Notes: generated by a model from the sequence alone, not told the origin. A stretch of DNA of 64,000 nt from Procambarus clarkii (GCF_040958095.1 NC_091228.1:13754399-13818398), one strand, 5' to 3'. Numbered from the stretch's first letter, positions 1 through 11,920 are shown. Translations and numbers: made by a program.

Positions 1-481
1 TGTATTTTGTGTTGCCTGGTTGTGGGGTGTGTATGTGAGTGGGTGGGGTGGGTATTGTTTCCCGGTTCCTGCGTGCTCCGGTTTGTATTGTGGGTTTTCT
101 TGTATGGCTAGTGGGGGGGTGTGCGGTTCCTGTGCGTTTGTGTGTTCGGTTGTGGATGTCGTGTGCGCTTGCTTGTCATATTGTGCCCTTCAGTGCTCTT
201 TATGTGTGCATTATGTGTTTGAGGTGTTAGCAGACTTGTTTTGTATGTTTCTCGCCTCTATGCTTCCCTTATGTTTGTATTACGCTGTGTTTATATTTGT
301 GTTATGTTTGTATATGCATTTTTTGTTTTGTGGTCAGCCCTTCTGGCTGGTCTTCTCTTGATTTGTTCCTTTGTCATTGTTCATGCGTGTGCTTTGTACT
401 TTTGTTCTGTTATATTTGTTCTGTTTTTATTGTACATTATACGCATGCTTGCATGTAAAACTAAAAATAAAAAAAAAAAAA
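1..481 (+). mobile_element. 3' end of a non-LTR retrotransposon (3' UTR and poly(A))
   Basis: This stretch is GT- and T-rich, has no convincing protein, and ends in an A-rich tail at about 459-481. Its composition and some short phrases resemble the 3' untranslated part of the minus-strand L1/Tx1-like LINE at 53676-59455, so a related element is likely. The upstream coding part lies outside the window. The small open frames here look like by-products of low stop-codon density. An unrelated GT-rich sequence is the alternative. Confidence 0.45.
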
Positions 482-978
482 CTTCCAGCCAGCACTCATC
501 CCATTGGTGAATCGTCGTCTGCACTTTACTTCAGCGCCATCAACATTGCCGATGACTAAGCGTGCACAAGCCATTGGATTTAGAATATTCTGTGCTCTCA
601 AAGCTGACACACCTATCTAATATACGCTCTGTGTACTAATGGATGTGTTTAGCCAGCAAATATTCTCAGCACCTGCTAACTCATTTTTTTGTCTTTATTC
701 ATTGTAGAGTAACGTAACCACTGTTTTATTTTATGTTAATTTTTGACTTTATAATCTTGTTTGTTTGCACTGTACATAGCCAAGGGATTGTCTTTGTTCA
801 TATTTTTTTTCAAGTTAATTAAAGTTTCATTGTTCATACGATTTGTTCTGCGTATTTACCCTTACTTTACCACAGGAGGCAACAGCCATGCAGTCAACGT
901 TTTTTTGTAAATGTGATTGGCATTGACACCAGCCATTAGGAGGACTGCCAAACACCTACACTTCTTTTTTCCATCACA
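482..978 (+). mobile_element. Probable partial 5' LTR of gypsy copy A
   Basis: The sequence ends in TCACA at 974-978, followed six bases later by a primer-binding-site-like stretch, exactly where an LTR should end. It does not closely match the LTR of copy B, and its left part seems to be replaced by the LINE tail ending at 481. No gene is visible. The LTR identity rests on position only. Confidence 0.4.
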
Positions 979-983
979 TTTAA

Positions 984-1002
984 TGGGGCCTGTCCTAGGA
1001 GC
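984..1002 (+). promoter_or_regulatory. Primer-binding site of gypsy copy A
   Basis: TGGGGCCTGTCCTAGGAGC starts six bases after the LTR end and aligns with the copy B site at 17846-17864, with one deleted G and a few changes. A site beginning TGG is expected to pair with a tRNA 3' CCA end. The copy B version resembles the proline-tRNA type used by some retroelements, with differences. Confidence 0.6.
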
Positions 1003-1874
1003 CTCACTCAGGTACTAGTACTAGAACATCAATTTGTGGTAAGTGTACTTGGCTTTGATACAGTTGCTTTTCAATATTTTCATAACTTTTAATATTTATA
1101 TGGTGCTGTGTATTTTGTGCATTCCGTGGGTAACATATGGTGAGTGTTGGATAACTGTGGATTACGTGGTGACTGGAGGCCTCAGTAATCCTCTTAATTG
1201 GTCGTCCATCCCTCAGTGTTATTACTCGTGTATTCCACCTTTTTCGTCCCTGGAATATTTCTCAAATTCAGACAGATCATCTTGGTACCATGGTACTTTG
1301 GTTTGTCTTCGGGCGACGCACCCTGTCTTCTGCAATCCGACCAAAGGAGGATACAGAGGGTCATAGTTCCTCTAGCACGGACTACGCTGTTGAGTTGGGA
1401 CCTCAACAGCAGTTCTCGTCACCAGTTGACACTCGCACCCCTATACGTCGGTCAGAGATGATGATATTTACTCAGGTAGGGAATTAGCTTTCTTTTTTCA
1501 GAGCACAAAGAACGCTAATTCTGTAAGTATCACATAGCTAAGTACGAAACCCCTTGCTTCTGTCGTATAGAGACCCGCAAGGTATCCCTACATTCTTAGA
1601 CTACCCTTTCACTTTTGAAACAAAAGTTTTATTTCTTTTCGAAACTATTTGTTTCATTTATTTAGTAAGATTTTCTTGCCCTTATACTCTTATATTGAGT
1701 ACCGGGTACAAGAATTCCTACGATTTTGATTGACTAAATATTTAACATCTAATATTAACGTTAATTGTTAACAATTAAATTTCCACAGGATAGTTATCAG
1801 TTGCCACGTCATCTTGTTGCTGACACTTATAATATCACGGGTATATTCGTTGTACATTTATTTGCTATCTCAAA

Positions 1875-3784
1875 ATGTTTCGTCTCTCAGCATTTCGTAA
1901 TGATCCAGGAAGTGAATTAGGGAACTTAATTCGTGCCAGAAAGACAGAATTACAAACTCTAGCACATGAGTATCACCAAGATGTTCCCCATGGAGCCAAC
2001 AAAAGTGACTTGCACAACATTATCTTGGACCACCTCTTAGATAAAGGAATTATAGACTCTGATTCTCACGAAAACTATTCTGTTGCAGATCGACATGCTC
2101 TGGCAGCTATGAAGTTAAAGCTCGAGTTAGCAAAAATAGAGCGGGAACAATAAACAGAAGCTCTCCAGATAAAGAAAGACGAGCCTGCCCTGAAGAAAGA
2201 AGAACAGGAACGCGAGGCTGCCATAAAGAAAGAAGAACTGGAACGCGAGGCTGCCATAAAGAAAGAAGAACTGGAACGCGAGGCTGCCATAAAGAAAGAA
2301 GAACTGGAACGCGAGGGTACCCTAAAGCGTGACCAACTGCAAGAACAAGCTGCCTTTGAGAAAGAAGCTCTACAAAGACAGGAACGTGAGGTGGCCCTAA
2401 GGGAACGCCAAGTTGCCCTAAAGAGAGAAGAACAGGAACGTGAGGTTGCCCTACAAAGTGAGCGTGTGAGGGTACTGCTTGAAACAAGAAAACGTGACTT
2501 GGAGATACAACGTGAGCACGATAAACAGCAAGCTGAGAGGGCTCTAGTTTGTTGTCAACAAGAACTAACCTGGAAACTACACAACACAATCAGCGCCAAC
2601 AAGCTACAGCTAGTCTTCCCGTAAGTTTCAATGTCTCCCATGCAAGTAAGTTAATGCCACCATTCGTTGAGACAGAGTTAGATGTGTTTTTTACTACTTT
2701 TGAGGCCCTAGCTAAAAAACTTAGCTGGCCTGAAGATCAATGGTCTACCCTTCTCAGAGTGCATCTCACAGGTTGAGCTGCGGTTACTCTCAGTACCTTA
2801 GCGTCTGTGAATGACTACCAAATCCTAAAGCAAGCAGTTTTAGACGCTTACCTTCTCTCCACCGAAAGCTACAGACGAAAGTTCCGTGATTATCTAAAGG
2901 CAAGTACCACAAACTTTTTAGAATTTGCCAATACTAAGAAAAGATATTTCATGAAATGGCTAGAAGCAGCAGATGTCTCTACATTTTCAGAACTTGTCAA
3001 CCTCATTCTAGTTGAGGAATTCTTTAGACGTGCTCCCCCTTCCATCCGTTTATATTTAGCAGACAAAGAAGAAACCGACTACATCAGATGTGCGAAGTCG
3101 GCTGACACCTACAGCCTTATACACCGGCTAACACCTGACCCACCTTCCAGTAAGAAGTCTTGGTCTAGTTATGACAAAATGAGTACCGATCAGGCGAGAT
3201 CTCAATTGTATTGTAAGTATTGCAAGCTCTATGGACATACCATAGATAAATGTGGAAAAACCCAATACAAAGGCTATTGTGAAACTCCTAAACCCAAACC
3301 GACTCCTCCTAAGTCCAGTGAGCTTGTGATGAATGTTGGTGTTCCTGTTAATGATCTTTCTCTCTTCAGTACACACCTGTATCCTGAAACTGTCTCTGCC
3401 AACAGTACAGATTCGGAGGGATGTTTCAAATTGAAGATCTTGAGGGACACAGCGGCTCTTCAGTCAATAATATTGAAATCGGCTGTGCCTAACATCACCT
3501 ACACCGGGGAAACCGTCCTTATCACTGACCTCACTGCTACCACTCCGTATCCACTCGCCAGATTCTACCTGGATTGTCGTTTCGTGACCGGTGAAGTCGT
3601 CGTCAGGGAAAAGCCTTTTCCCATGAAAGGGGTACAAGTTCTCCTGGGCAACGACTTGGCTATAGATCTGCAACCTTCCAACTTGATCATCATGGACAAA
3701 CCCCAGGTATGTGACTCTGTAGTGGAAAGTATGTTCCAAGAAAGACATCTTGAAGTATGTTCCAGCAGAGGTCCAAGAAAGTGA
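1875..3784 (+). pseudogene. Broken gag-protease of gypsy copy A
   Basis: The start MFRLSAFR matches an internal Met of copy B. Then come a charged coiled coil, a SCAN-like capsid (about 2810-3130), a CCHC zinc knuckle (CKYCKLYGHTIDKC, about 3213-3254) and a retropepsin-like part with LRDTAALQS near 3445 and LLGNDLA near 3640. Lesions: an in-frame TAA at 2151-2153, a frameshift near 2570, a TGA at 2774-2776 and a frameshift near 3740. The protease active-site triplet reads DTA, not DTG. The protein would have packaged and matured element RNA; this copy cannot make it. Confidence 0.8.
2218..2313 (+). repeat. 33-bp tandem repeat in gag coiled coil
   Basis: About three copies of a 33-bp unit encode AAIKKEELERE. 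Copy B has a related but different set of EEQERE-type repeats here, so this part of gag changes by repeat expansion. Confidence 0.85.
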
Positions 3785-5670
3785 TGAAGTCTCTCCGGTT
3801 TTGGTGACAACCCGTGCGCAAGCTGCACGCTCGCAACCAGCTGACTCTACTGCAACAGCTGTCCGTCAAGACTATCAGAATCTTCTGCCGAATCTTACTA
3901 TGTTGGAGTTCCGTAAGTTACAGAGGGAGGACCCTTCATTAACACCATTATTCTTCCAGGCTGAGACTCAATCTAACAGTATCCCTAGGTTCTTCCTAGA
4001 GAATCAGTTGCTCTACCGAAGGTACAGACCCAGTAAGCTAACGGAGGATGACGATTGGGCTAATGTCGACCAACTAGTAGTTCCCTTCAGCCTACGGCCC
4101 TATTTTCTACACCTGGCCCACGGAGCTCTTTCTCACTATGGATTTAACAAAACCTATCACGGAATCAGGCAAGACTACTACTGGCCAGGTATGGTTAAAG
4201 ATGTAAAAAGTTATGTGCAACAGTGTCATACATGTCAGATGGCAGGAAAACCTAACATCCCGATTCCCAAGGCTCCTTTAATTCTTATCCCGGTGCCTGC
4301 TGAATTTTTCTACAGACTCATCATAGACTGTGTTGGTCCTTTACCCCGGACCAGTTCTGGCAACGCTTATATACTAACCATCCTGTGTCCAACCACCAGA
4401 TTCCCCATAGCAGTTCCTGTAAAGAACATTACGGCTGCTACGGTGGTAAAACACTTATTGAAGATCTTTACCCAATATGGATTTCCAAGGGAGGTTCAGA
4501 GAGACTGCGGCACCAACTTCACCAGTGATCTCTTCAAGAAGACGCTGGAAGAATTCAACATCACTCAGGTATTGTCCAGCCCCTATCATCCTGCTTCACA
4601 GGGTTCTCTTGAACGTAGTCACAGAACGATAAAAGCACTCCTCAAGAAATTTTGCAATGAAACCATGAAAGACTGGGATAAACAACTTGACATCATCATG
4701 TGCATTTTCAGAAGTCTCCCTAATCAGTCTCCAGGAGTATCTCCTTATGAGATGCTCACCGGACGTAAGTGCCGTACTCCTCTCAAAGACTCTCTATGTA
4801 ATGCCACCTTCAGTGACCCTCAGCATGTGCCCCAGTTTCTTCAAAACTTAAAGCACATTCTACAGAGAGTACGTAAATTTGCTAATGACAATCTATTGAA
4901 AGCTAAAGATAGGTTGAAGACTCATTTTGACCAACGCAGCAAAATCAGGAAATTTAAAACGGTAGACTTCATGTTGGCCTATTTTCCGATCCCAGGTTCT
5001 CCATTGCAAAATAAGTTTTCAGGACCTTACCGCATCAAGGAGTGCAGAAGCAACCACAACTACGTTCTTGAGACTCCAGATAGGCGGCGGAGGACCCAGT
5101 TGTGCCACGTCAATTATCTAAAGGAGTATAAAGGTATTCCCCCTACTTTGCTAATATCACTCACCACTTTCAAAGATCCATACCTCCACAGTGAGACATT
5201 CCCTGCTTCTCCTCCGGAATGCACTGACTCTGAGTCAGTGCCTTCCAACTCGGAAATCCTTAATGATCTTCCTAAAAATTTACAAGACTGTAATAGTGCT
5301 TCTCTACTATTTTTTCTATCTACTATTTTTCTGATCCCATTCGCGCCTCTCCAGATATTACGAAGCCTTTCATCATCAATGTCGACGCCAGTGACACCGG
5401 CATCGGGGGCGTCCTAATGCAACAACGTGGCAAAGAGGTTCTTCCTGTCAGCTACTACAGCTACAAGTTGAAGCACCATCAAACGAACTATAGCACTATA
5501 GAAAAGGAACACCTCTCCATCGTCCTGAATCTGCAACATTTCGAACCTTACCTACAAGGAATCAGTCTATTACCATCTACTCAGACCACAATCCCCTGTG
5601 GTTCCTACAACAGGCCCAATTTAGCAATCAACGTCTTCTAGGCTGGGCTCTGTACTTGCAGAATTTTTCA
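3750..5670 (+). pseudogene. Integrase followed by RNase H remnant, gypsy copy A
   Basis: After a linker, the HHCC zinc-binding part (HLAHGALSHYGF to CHTCQMAGK, about 4110-4240) leads to a DDE core: IIDCVGPLP near 4320, DCGTNF near 4505 and SQGSLERSH near 4600. A GPY-type C-terminal module (FSGPYRIKECR) lies near 5018. After about 100 codons and a frameshift near 5350, RNase H begins (VDASDTGIGG, YSTIEKEHL, then TIYSDHNPL in another frame, to about 5670). No reverse transcriptase lies between integrase and RNase H, and RNase H comes after integrase. Confidence 0.8.
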
Positions 5671-5816
5671 ATGAACTACATGTTCAATGGCAATTTCAAA
5701 GCCAAAGTAGCAGTTCTTCCACCTCGTAGGAATCTCGCAGCTATTCCGGGCGATGCAGGAGCTAAGGATTTTTAAAGAGCCATTTTGGGATCAAAATGTT
5801 GCCAAAATCAATCTAA

Positions 5817-6717
5817 TTAGAAAGATTGTACAGTTCCTATTGACGCATCTAGGAAGATTTCTCCTAACCCATTATTGACAGTTTGAATTATTTGATCGTA
5901 AATGCCTTTTCGCTCAAGCATTAGCTTAAGAATATTTGATTGCACATACGATAAAAGATCACCCGTGTTGTAATTTTGTTTACAACGCAATTCAACATTG
6001 AACGAAGCAGCAGCAGATCGATTCGGTGATAGCATTCCCAATTGATTGAGAACTTTGTTCGCGATTTCTAAGCACAAATCTTCAATCATTATCAACGTTT
6101 CGCTGTAGTTTTCTGCTGTGAAATTCATGTTCATATTTGAATTTTCTTTACGTATTCGACGGACAATATCTTCAGCCATGTGAGAGTTGTGTTTCTCCCA
6201 TACTCTGTGGAGATAAGGGGGGAGAGCTGGTGGTCAATATGATTGCAAGCAATGCACGAATTTGATTTGGATGTGACTTGTTGGACGTGTCATTAATGCA
6301 TACATCCCAGTGTCGGTGGTTCTCCAATAAATTCAGAGCTTGACATGCACTATGGAAAGTGGCATGTGCTATGCCGCTGAAAAATCTCAATTGCTGAAAA
6401 GACATTGGATCAGAGCACATTTACCAGCAGCTTGCGAAGAAAGAAGCATTCATCTTGATGGGAATGCACGGAGTACAGTCTGACTGTCGTAGTTTGTTTG
6501 AATATGCCAGGCTGTCCGTCGACTCGCTCTCGTCGTTTACGTTGTTCAAATGATTTTCTACTGGCATTCCATGTGTAATACGTAGACACTTTCGAATACA
6601 GCAATGTTTTAGCAAATACGTCATTTTGGCATAACATGAAGAATTTGATTTTGATTGAATGAAAGATTTTGGCATAACTGACGTTGTTGCCGGTGGAGTC
6701 ATAGCTGTTTGTTTCAC
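5817..6717 (-). pseudogene. Helitron Rep/helicase remnant
   Basis: Three overlapping minus-strand frames match successive parts of Helitron helicases. First is the pre-helicase part (FAKTLLYSKVSTYYTWNA, about 6420-6650). Next is SFQQLRFFSGIAHATF with LRALLAIILTT-like sequence (6172-6420). Last is a LSPNRSAAASFNVELRC region leading to the Walker A site (5817-6179). The expected GGTGKT Walker A reads IGTVQS, so the ATP-binding lysine is lost. Frameshifts separate the pieces. The Rep nuclease part is not seen. The protein would act in rolling-circle transposition; this copy is dead. Confidence 0.7.
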
Positions 6718-7115
6718 ATTTGCAGCTGTGAAATAAACGTGTTGTCTATTTTCCTGTTTTCAAACAAAAACAAAAAATAGTGACGAAATATTTCAATTCA
6801 AACGCCTATCAATCGACGCATCTCAATTTCACCACCAATTGCACTGAAAAATAAGAAGAACAGTTAAAAAAGGAATGAAAAAAATGAAAAAATAAACAGT
6901 TTATACCCACGAAATGAACGATATGGTAAACAACGCAGCTCAATTCCGGCACAATGTCACACAACATAATTAAATCAAAATGAAACTCATCAAAATCTAT
7001 GAAAATTCAATAAATCAATCAATGTAATCAGAAACAAGGAAATTGAACCTTAACATAGCTTGTATATCGTATGTTGCTCTTAAATGCAACAAATGGCGCT
7101 GTTTTTCAATGAATG
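6718..7115 (-). other. Non-coding internal part of Helitron A
   Basis: AT-rich sequence between the helicase remnant and the 5' repeats. I see no Rep domain or other protein here, so the upstream coding part appears deleted or too decayed to recognise. Confidence 0.45.
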
Positions 7116-7590
7116 CATGTTTTTAGCTGTTTTAGGTGTGGCATCTAAATAGTAGGTATATCAAACATGCATGTATTCGAAAGGAACATAGTGTCAAAAT
7201 TTCATAGCAATCGGTGAAGAACTTTGAGAGATTACAGCATGTGTTGCTCATACGTCCTACAGGTGGCGCTGTTTAAAAAAAAAAAAACATGTTTTTTCCT
7301 ATCATAGGTGAGGCATGTATATAGTAGGTATATAAAAGCACTCGCCTATTCGAATGAAAAGTTGTGTCAAGATTTCAAAGCAATCTGTAAAGAGGTTTCG
7401 AAGATTTCCCTCACATGAAAAAGACATGAAAACTCAGCTTTTATAAAAAAAACATGTTTTTTCCATCACAAACGAGACATCTATATAGTATGTACATAAA
7501 AAAACACGCTCAGATGCGAATCTAATGTTATGTGAAAATTTCAAGGCAATCGGTGAAGAACTTTCGGAGATCAGCGATTTTGAACAATCG
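7116..7590 (-). repeat. Three imperfect ~165-bp repeats in the Helitron 5' region
   Basis: Blocks starting near 7116, 7288 and 7451 share CATGTTTTT at one end, ATAGTAGGTATAT in the middle and a CAAGGCAATCGGTGAAGAAC-like end. They are diverged, and resemble the internal repeats of many non-autonomous Helitrons. Confidence 0.65.
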
Positions 7591-7616
7591 AACATTTCCA
7601 TTTTTATTTATATAGA

Positions 7617-8011
7617 TAAACACTGTAACATCTTCTTTAGTTACCTTTAACTCAGTATACGTAAGATGAGTGTAGGTGAAGAATCTGAAACTTCTTTCTT
7701 GACGTTTCAGACATTGAGGGTCTTCTCTGCACCGTCGACCTTGCCACTCTTTGAGGTCTCTTCTTTATGCTTCCAGTACCAAGAAGACGACCTTGGAGAT
7801 GTCTCTTCAATTTCGTTAAAGGCAAGTTTATTAGGATTAAGGTGAGATTTTTGGCCAAAACACATTTCTACAGTTCTTAAGAGGCACGAACTTCTCGAAC
7901 TTCTTCACTTCTGAAGCATGTCTTAATTTCATATTCACAATTGATGTTGCTGTTGCTGATTTAGGGCATTCAGTGTTGTTTATCAATGTTCATTCAATGT
8001 TTTGTAAGAAT
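7617..8011. other. Non-coding flank
   Basis: No gene, RNA or repeat is recognised. The only open frame (68 codons, minus strand) has no family resemblance. Confidence 0.5.
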
Positions 8012-8466
8012 GAGGTGATTTGATAAAATGCTATGCCCAAGATTACCATCCGAGTGCTGGGAAGGAAGTGGTTCAAATAGCTTCGGCTATCACTTCCTTA
8101 TGTCCGGTCGTGATGATCAAGCGGATGAAGGTGTCCTGTACATACCAGTTGCGTTGCTCTTGGCAGTATGGGTTCGAATCACTTCTGGGGTGTGAGTTTT
8201 CAGTTGCATATAGTCCTAGGGACCATTCAGGCTTGTTCACATTTGTGTTCCTCACATGTGCCCCAAAGAATGAGGTGATTTGATAAAATGCTATGCCCAA
8301 GATTACCATCCGAGTGCTGGTGGGGAAGTGGTTCAAATGGCTTCGGCTATCACTTCCTTATGTCCGGTCATGATGGTCAAGTGGATTAAGGCGTCCTATA
8401 CATACCAGTTGCGTTGCTCCTGGCAGTGTGGGTTCGAGTCACTTCTGGGGTGTGAGTTTTCAGTTA
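8012..8466 (+). repeat. 260-bp tRNA-like tandem repeat, about 1.75 units
   Basis: Two head-to-tail units start near 8012 and 8272, and the phrase CGGTC(G/A)TGATG recurs exactly 260 bp apart (8105, 8365). Each has an A-box-like stretch (TGATGGTCAAGTGGATTAAG type) and about 60 bp on a B box (GGTTCGAATC or GGTTCGAGTC), so the family is tRNA-derived. The second unit stops at TTTTCAGTT, where a (TA)n tract takes over. The same family recurs at 60567-61399. Confidence 0.8.
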
Positions 8467-8470
8467 TCTA

Positions 8471-8475
8471 ATATG

Positions 8476-8545
<70 letters not shown>

Positions 8546-8549
8546 TATT
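8471..8549. repeat. (TA)n microsatellite with CA/TG interruptions
   Basis: Alternating TA with a few ACAC and GTAT units, between the truncated tRNA-like repeat and the 3' end of the next retroelement fragment. Confidence 0.95.
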
Positions 8550-8602
8550 TGCTTTATTTGAACTTTGTTACAAAAAAGGAGTTACATATAGGTTACAAAG
8601 AT

Positions 8603-9608
8603 GGTTATCATAGGTTGTCGAGTTCCTCCAGCTCCTCAGATGGAGGGCAGGAACCCTGGATGCAGTGCGCATTTCCCCTCTGTATCGCCATGCTGAGGCG
8701 CTGGAAAAGAAAGCTGGCAGCTCTAGGGTCCCTTGTTGTTTCAATGAGCCTAGAACTCGGTTCCTTCAAAAAAACTGGTAGCACTTTTACCCCAGGCGCC
8801 GAGTGTCTCAGAAGCAATGGGGACAAAATTGTAGTGGTGATCCAGTTCTCTATACTTACGGGATTTGGATGCTTCCCTGTGAGTTGCAGCGCCACCTGGT
8901 TGTGCAACACTGAGTGAATGTAGGTGTTAGCTAGGGTTGATACGCACGTGTAGTCCCATACCAACTGCTTGCCATTCTTCCAGGGGTTCACTGTGATACC
9001 ATCCAGGCGACCAATAAGAGCTTCAGAGTTACGGGGCGTTAGGTAACGGGGCTCTCTTTCAGCTGGGCATCCAGCTGTGGTGAGGCTCCTCTTGATGATG
9101 TCGTTAACTTCACTGTGCCTCGAGTGCCATCCCCCTGTGCTTTGGCAGAGTAGGCCATGGTGGCCATACCTGTCAGCCACCACCTCGCCGCAAATACACC
9201 TATATCTGGTGTGGATTGGATCAGCAAGGCAAAGGGCCACAGCAATTCGAAGGGCGTGTGGTGTGAGACGTGTGCCAGTTGCCGACATTAGGGTTGCTAA
9301 CAGGAAATCCCCTGCATGTGGGGCTGCTACTGCTGTGAGGCGAGCAATGTCATGTTGTGTTGTTGCAGCACCCAGGCACTCTGCAGCAACTTGGTCTACA
9401 ATGGGGCCATGCCAGCTGGATTGCTTGTGGGCTTTTGGGGATGGTGGTTGAGGTGATGGGCCTGCACGAGAGGCCCACTCTGTGGCACAGCGTGTAAAAT
9501 TGGGATCATGTACACCTGCCAGCTGATGCAAGTGGGCAGGTAGAATTTCCTTCACAAGGTCGTCGGATGCTGATAAGGACAGGAAGGCTGGAACAGCCTT
9601 CTTGTCCT

Positions 9609-9611
<3 letters not shown>
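8603..9611 (-). pseudogene. C-terminal fragment of a retroelement protein with restriction-like endonuclease motif
   Basis: An open minus-strand frame runs from the (TA)n tract at 9611 to a stop at 8605; no clear ATG starts it, so it is an N-terminally truncated protein of at least 330 codons. It holds a zinc-binding-like cluster (CICGEVVADRYGHHGLLC, then several His) followed by RLDGITVNPWKNGKQLVWD. This resembles the CCHC plus R/K-P-D-x12-14-D/E endonuclease motif of R2-type non-LTR elements, with Leu for Pro. A short 3' UTR with AATAAA follows. I recall similar C-termini in many animal RT-type proteins, but no RT domain is left here. Confidence 0.55.

Positions 9612-9673
<62 letters not shown>
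9611..9673. repeat. (TA)n microsatellite
   Basis: Uninterrupted TA. It cuts the RLE-like reading frame on one side and the 3' end of the Penelope-like element on the other. Confidence 0.97.
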
Positions 9674-9677
<4 letters not shown>

Positions 9678-9953
9678 AAATATGACCGAAAAAGTAAGAT
9701 TAATAATCCTAACACGAATTTTCTCTATCTTTCTTACGTTTCTTTTCACTGTTGATGGTAATTCAAAGATCAATTCTCCAAAATTCATTTTTATTTCTAG
9801 TCTGACGCGACACTTGATCGCGTTTCGTAAAACTTATTACATTTTCAAAGACTTTAGTTTACAAACACACAACTGAAACTGAATAGAGCTTACACATCTT
9901 GGAGTTTTTATCTACATTTGGGTGAGGTGGATGAGGTGAAAACAAACTTTCAA

Positions 9954-10070
9954 CAATGGGTATTGAATGGGTATTAAATTCAAACACAAGACAGAACACG
10001 AAACAATGGCTATTGAATGGGTATTAAATTCAAACACAAGACAGAACACAAAACAATGGGTATTGAATGG
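9954..10070. repeat. 50-bp direct repeat in the Penelope 3' region
   Basis: CAATGG(G/C)TATTGAATGG recurs at about 9954, 10004 and 10054, separated by a shared AAACACAAGACAGAACAC phrase: two full units and a partial third. Confidence 0.85.
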
Positions 10071-11256
10071 AAGTAATTGTAGAAAGCCTATTGGTCCATA
10101 TTTCTTGATGCTTCTATATTGGAGCGGAGTCTTGAAGTGGGTAGAATATAGTTGTGCATTAATTGGCTGTTGATTGCTGGTGTTGACTTCTTGATGTGTA
10201 ATGCCTCGCAGACGTCAAGCCGCCTGCTATCGCTGTATCTATCGATGATTTCTGTGTTGTTTGCTAAGATTTCTCTGGTGATGGTTTGTTTGTGGGAAGA
10301 GATTATATGTTCTTTAATGGAGCCCTGTTGCTTATGCATCGTTAAACGCCTAGAAAGAGATGTTGTTGTCTTGCCTATATACTGTTTTTTTGAGGCTTAC
10401 AGTCCCCAAGAGGGCATTTGAAGGCATAGACGACGTTGGTCTCTTTTAAAGCGTTCTGCTTTGTGTCTGGAGAGTTTCTCATGAGTAGGTTGGCCGTTTT
10501 TCTGGTTTTATAGTAAATCGTCAGTTGTATATTCTGATTTTTGTCTGTAGGGATAACGTTTCTACTGACAATATCTTTCAGGACCCTTTCCTCCGTTTTA
10601 TGGGCTGTGGAAAAGAAGTTCCTGTAAAATAGTCTAATAGGGGGTATACGTGTTGTGTTAGTTGTCTCTTCAGAGGTTGCATGGCGTTTCACTTTCCTTC
10701 TTATGATGTCTTCCACGAAACCATTGGAGAAGCCGTTGTTGACTAGGACCTGCCTTACCCTACAGAGTTCTTCGTCGACTTGCTTCCATTCTGAGCTGTG
10801 GTTGAGGGCACGGTCGACATAAGCGTTAACAACACTCCTCTTGTACCTGCCCGGGCAGTCACTGTTGGCATTCAGGCACATTCCTATGTTTGTTTCCTTA
10901 GTGTAGACTGCAGTGTGGAAAACTCCGCTCCTTTCCATGACTGTTGCATCTAGAAAGGGCAGCTTCCCATCCTTCTCCATCTCGTAAGTGAAACGCAACA
11001 CAGAATTCTGCTCAAATGCCTCCTTCAGCTCCTGCAGATGTCTGACATCAGGTACCTGTGTAAAAATGTCGTCAACATACCTGCAGTATATGGCCGGTTT
11101 CAAGTTCATGTCGACTAAGACTTTTTGCTCGATGGTACCCATGTAGAAGTTTGCAAACAGTACACCTAGGGGAGAACCCATGGCGACCCCATCTACTTGC
11201 TTATACGTGCGTCCATCCGGGCTCAAGAAGGGTGCCTCTTTAGTACAAGCTTGGAG

Positions 11257-11634
<378 letters not shown>

Positions 11635-11717
<83 letters not shown>

Positions 11718-11719
11718 AT
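11635..11719. repeat. (TA)n then (TG)n microsatellite
   Basis: TA to about 11700, TG to about 11716, then a short TA. Confidence 0.95.
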
Positions 11720-11749
11720 ATCACGAAAATAAACACGTGATTAAGAATG

Positions 11750-11917
11750 TGACAATGTCAGACCACGGAGGAAAATGAAACAGGAATTTCCTTAAGTACT
11801 TTCGTATATTAAATACATTTTCAGAAGGAATCAGGGAACTTCCTTCTGAAGATGTATTTAATATACGAAAGTACTTAAGGAAATTCCTGTTTCATTTTCC
11901 TCCGTGGTCTGACATTG

Positions 11918-11920
<3 letters not shown>
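11750..11920. mobile_element. Foldback element with 81-bp arms
   Basis: Arms 11750-11830 and 11840-11920 are inverted copies with one visible mismatch (ATTTTC/ATCTTC) and only 9 bases between them. The right arm is followed at once by (TA)n. The whole could fold into one long hairpin. Confidence 0.9.

Larger units (their letters stand above)
979..5670 (+). mobile_element. Decayed Gmr1-like Ty3/gypsy element, copy A
   Basis: The internal region has a primer-binding site, a 5' leader homologous to that of copy B (about 1170-1500 matches 17340-17650 on the other strand), gag, protease, integrase and an RNase H remnant, in that order. Reading frames are broken by stops and frameshifts. The right end is lost: inside the RNase H region, near 5660-5680, the sequence changes into a minus-strand Helitron. 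No 3' LTR is present. Confidence 0.8.
5671..7616 (-). mobile_element. Helitron fragment A (helicase part to 5' end)
   Basis: Read on the minus strand, the element starts at 7616 with TCTATATAAATAAAAATG preceded by A, as expected for a Helitron 5' end (A|TC). It ends inside the helicase coding region, where it joins gypsy copy A. The junction lies in a short shared phrase around TTTCAATGAACT. The rest of the helicase and the 3' CTRR end are absent. A second copy of the helicase region lies at 52360-53675. Confidence 0.7.
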
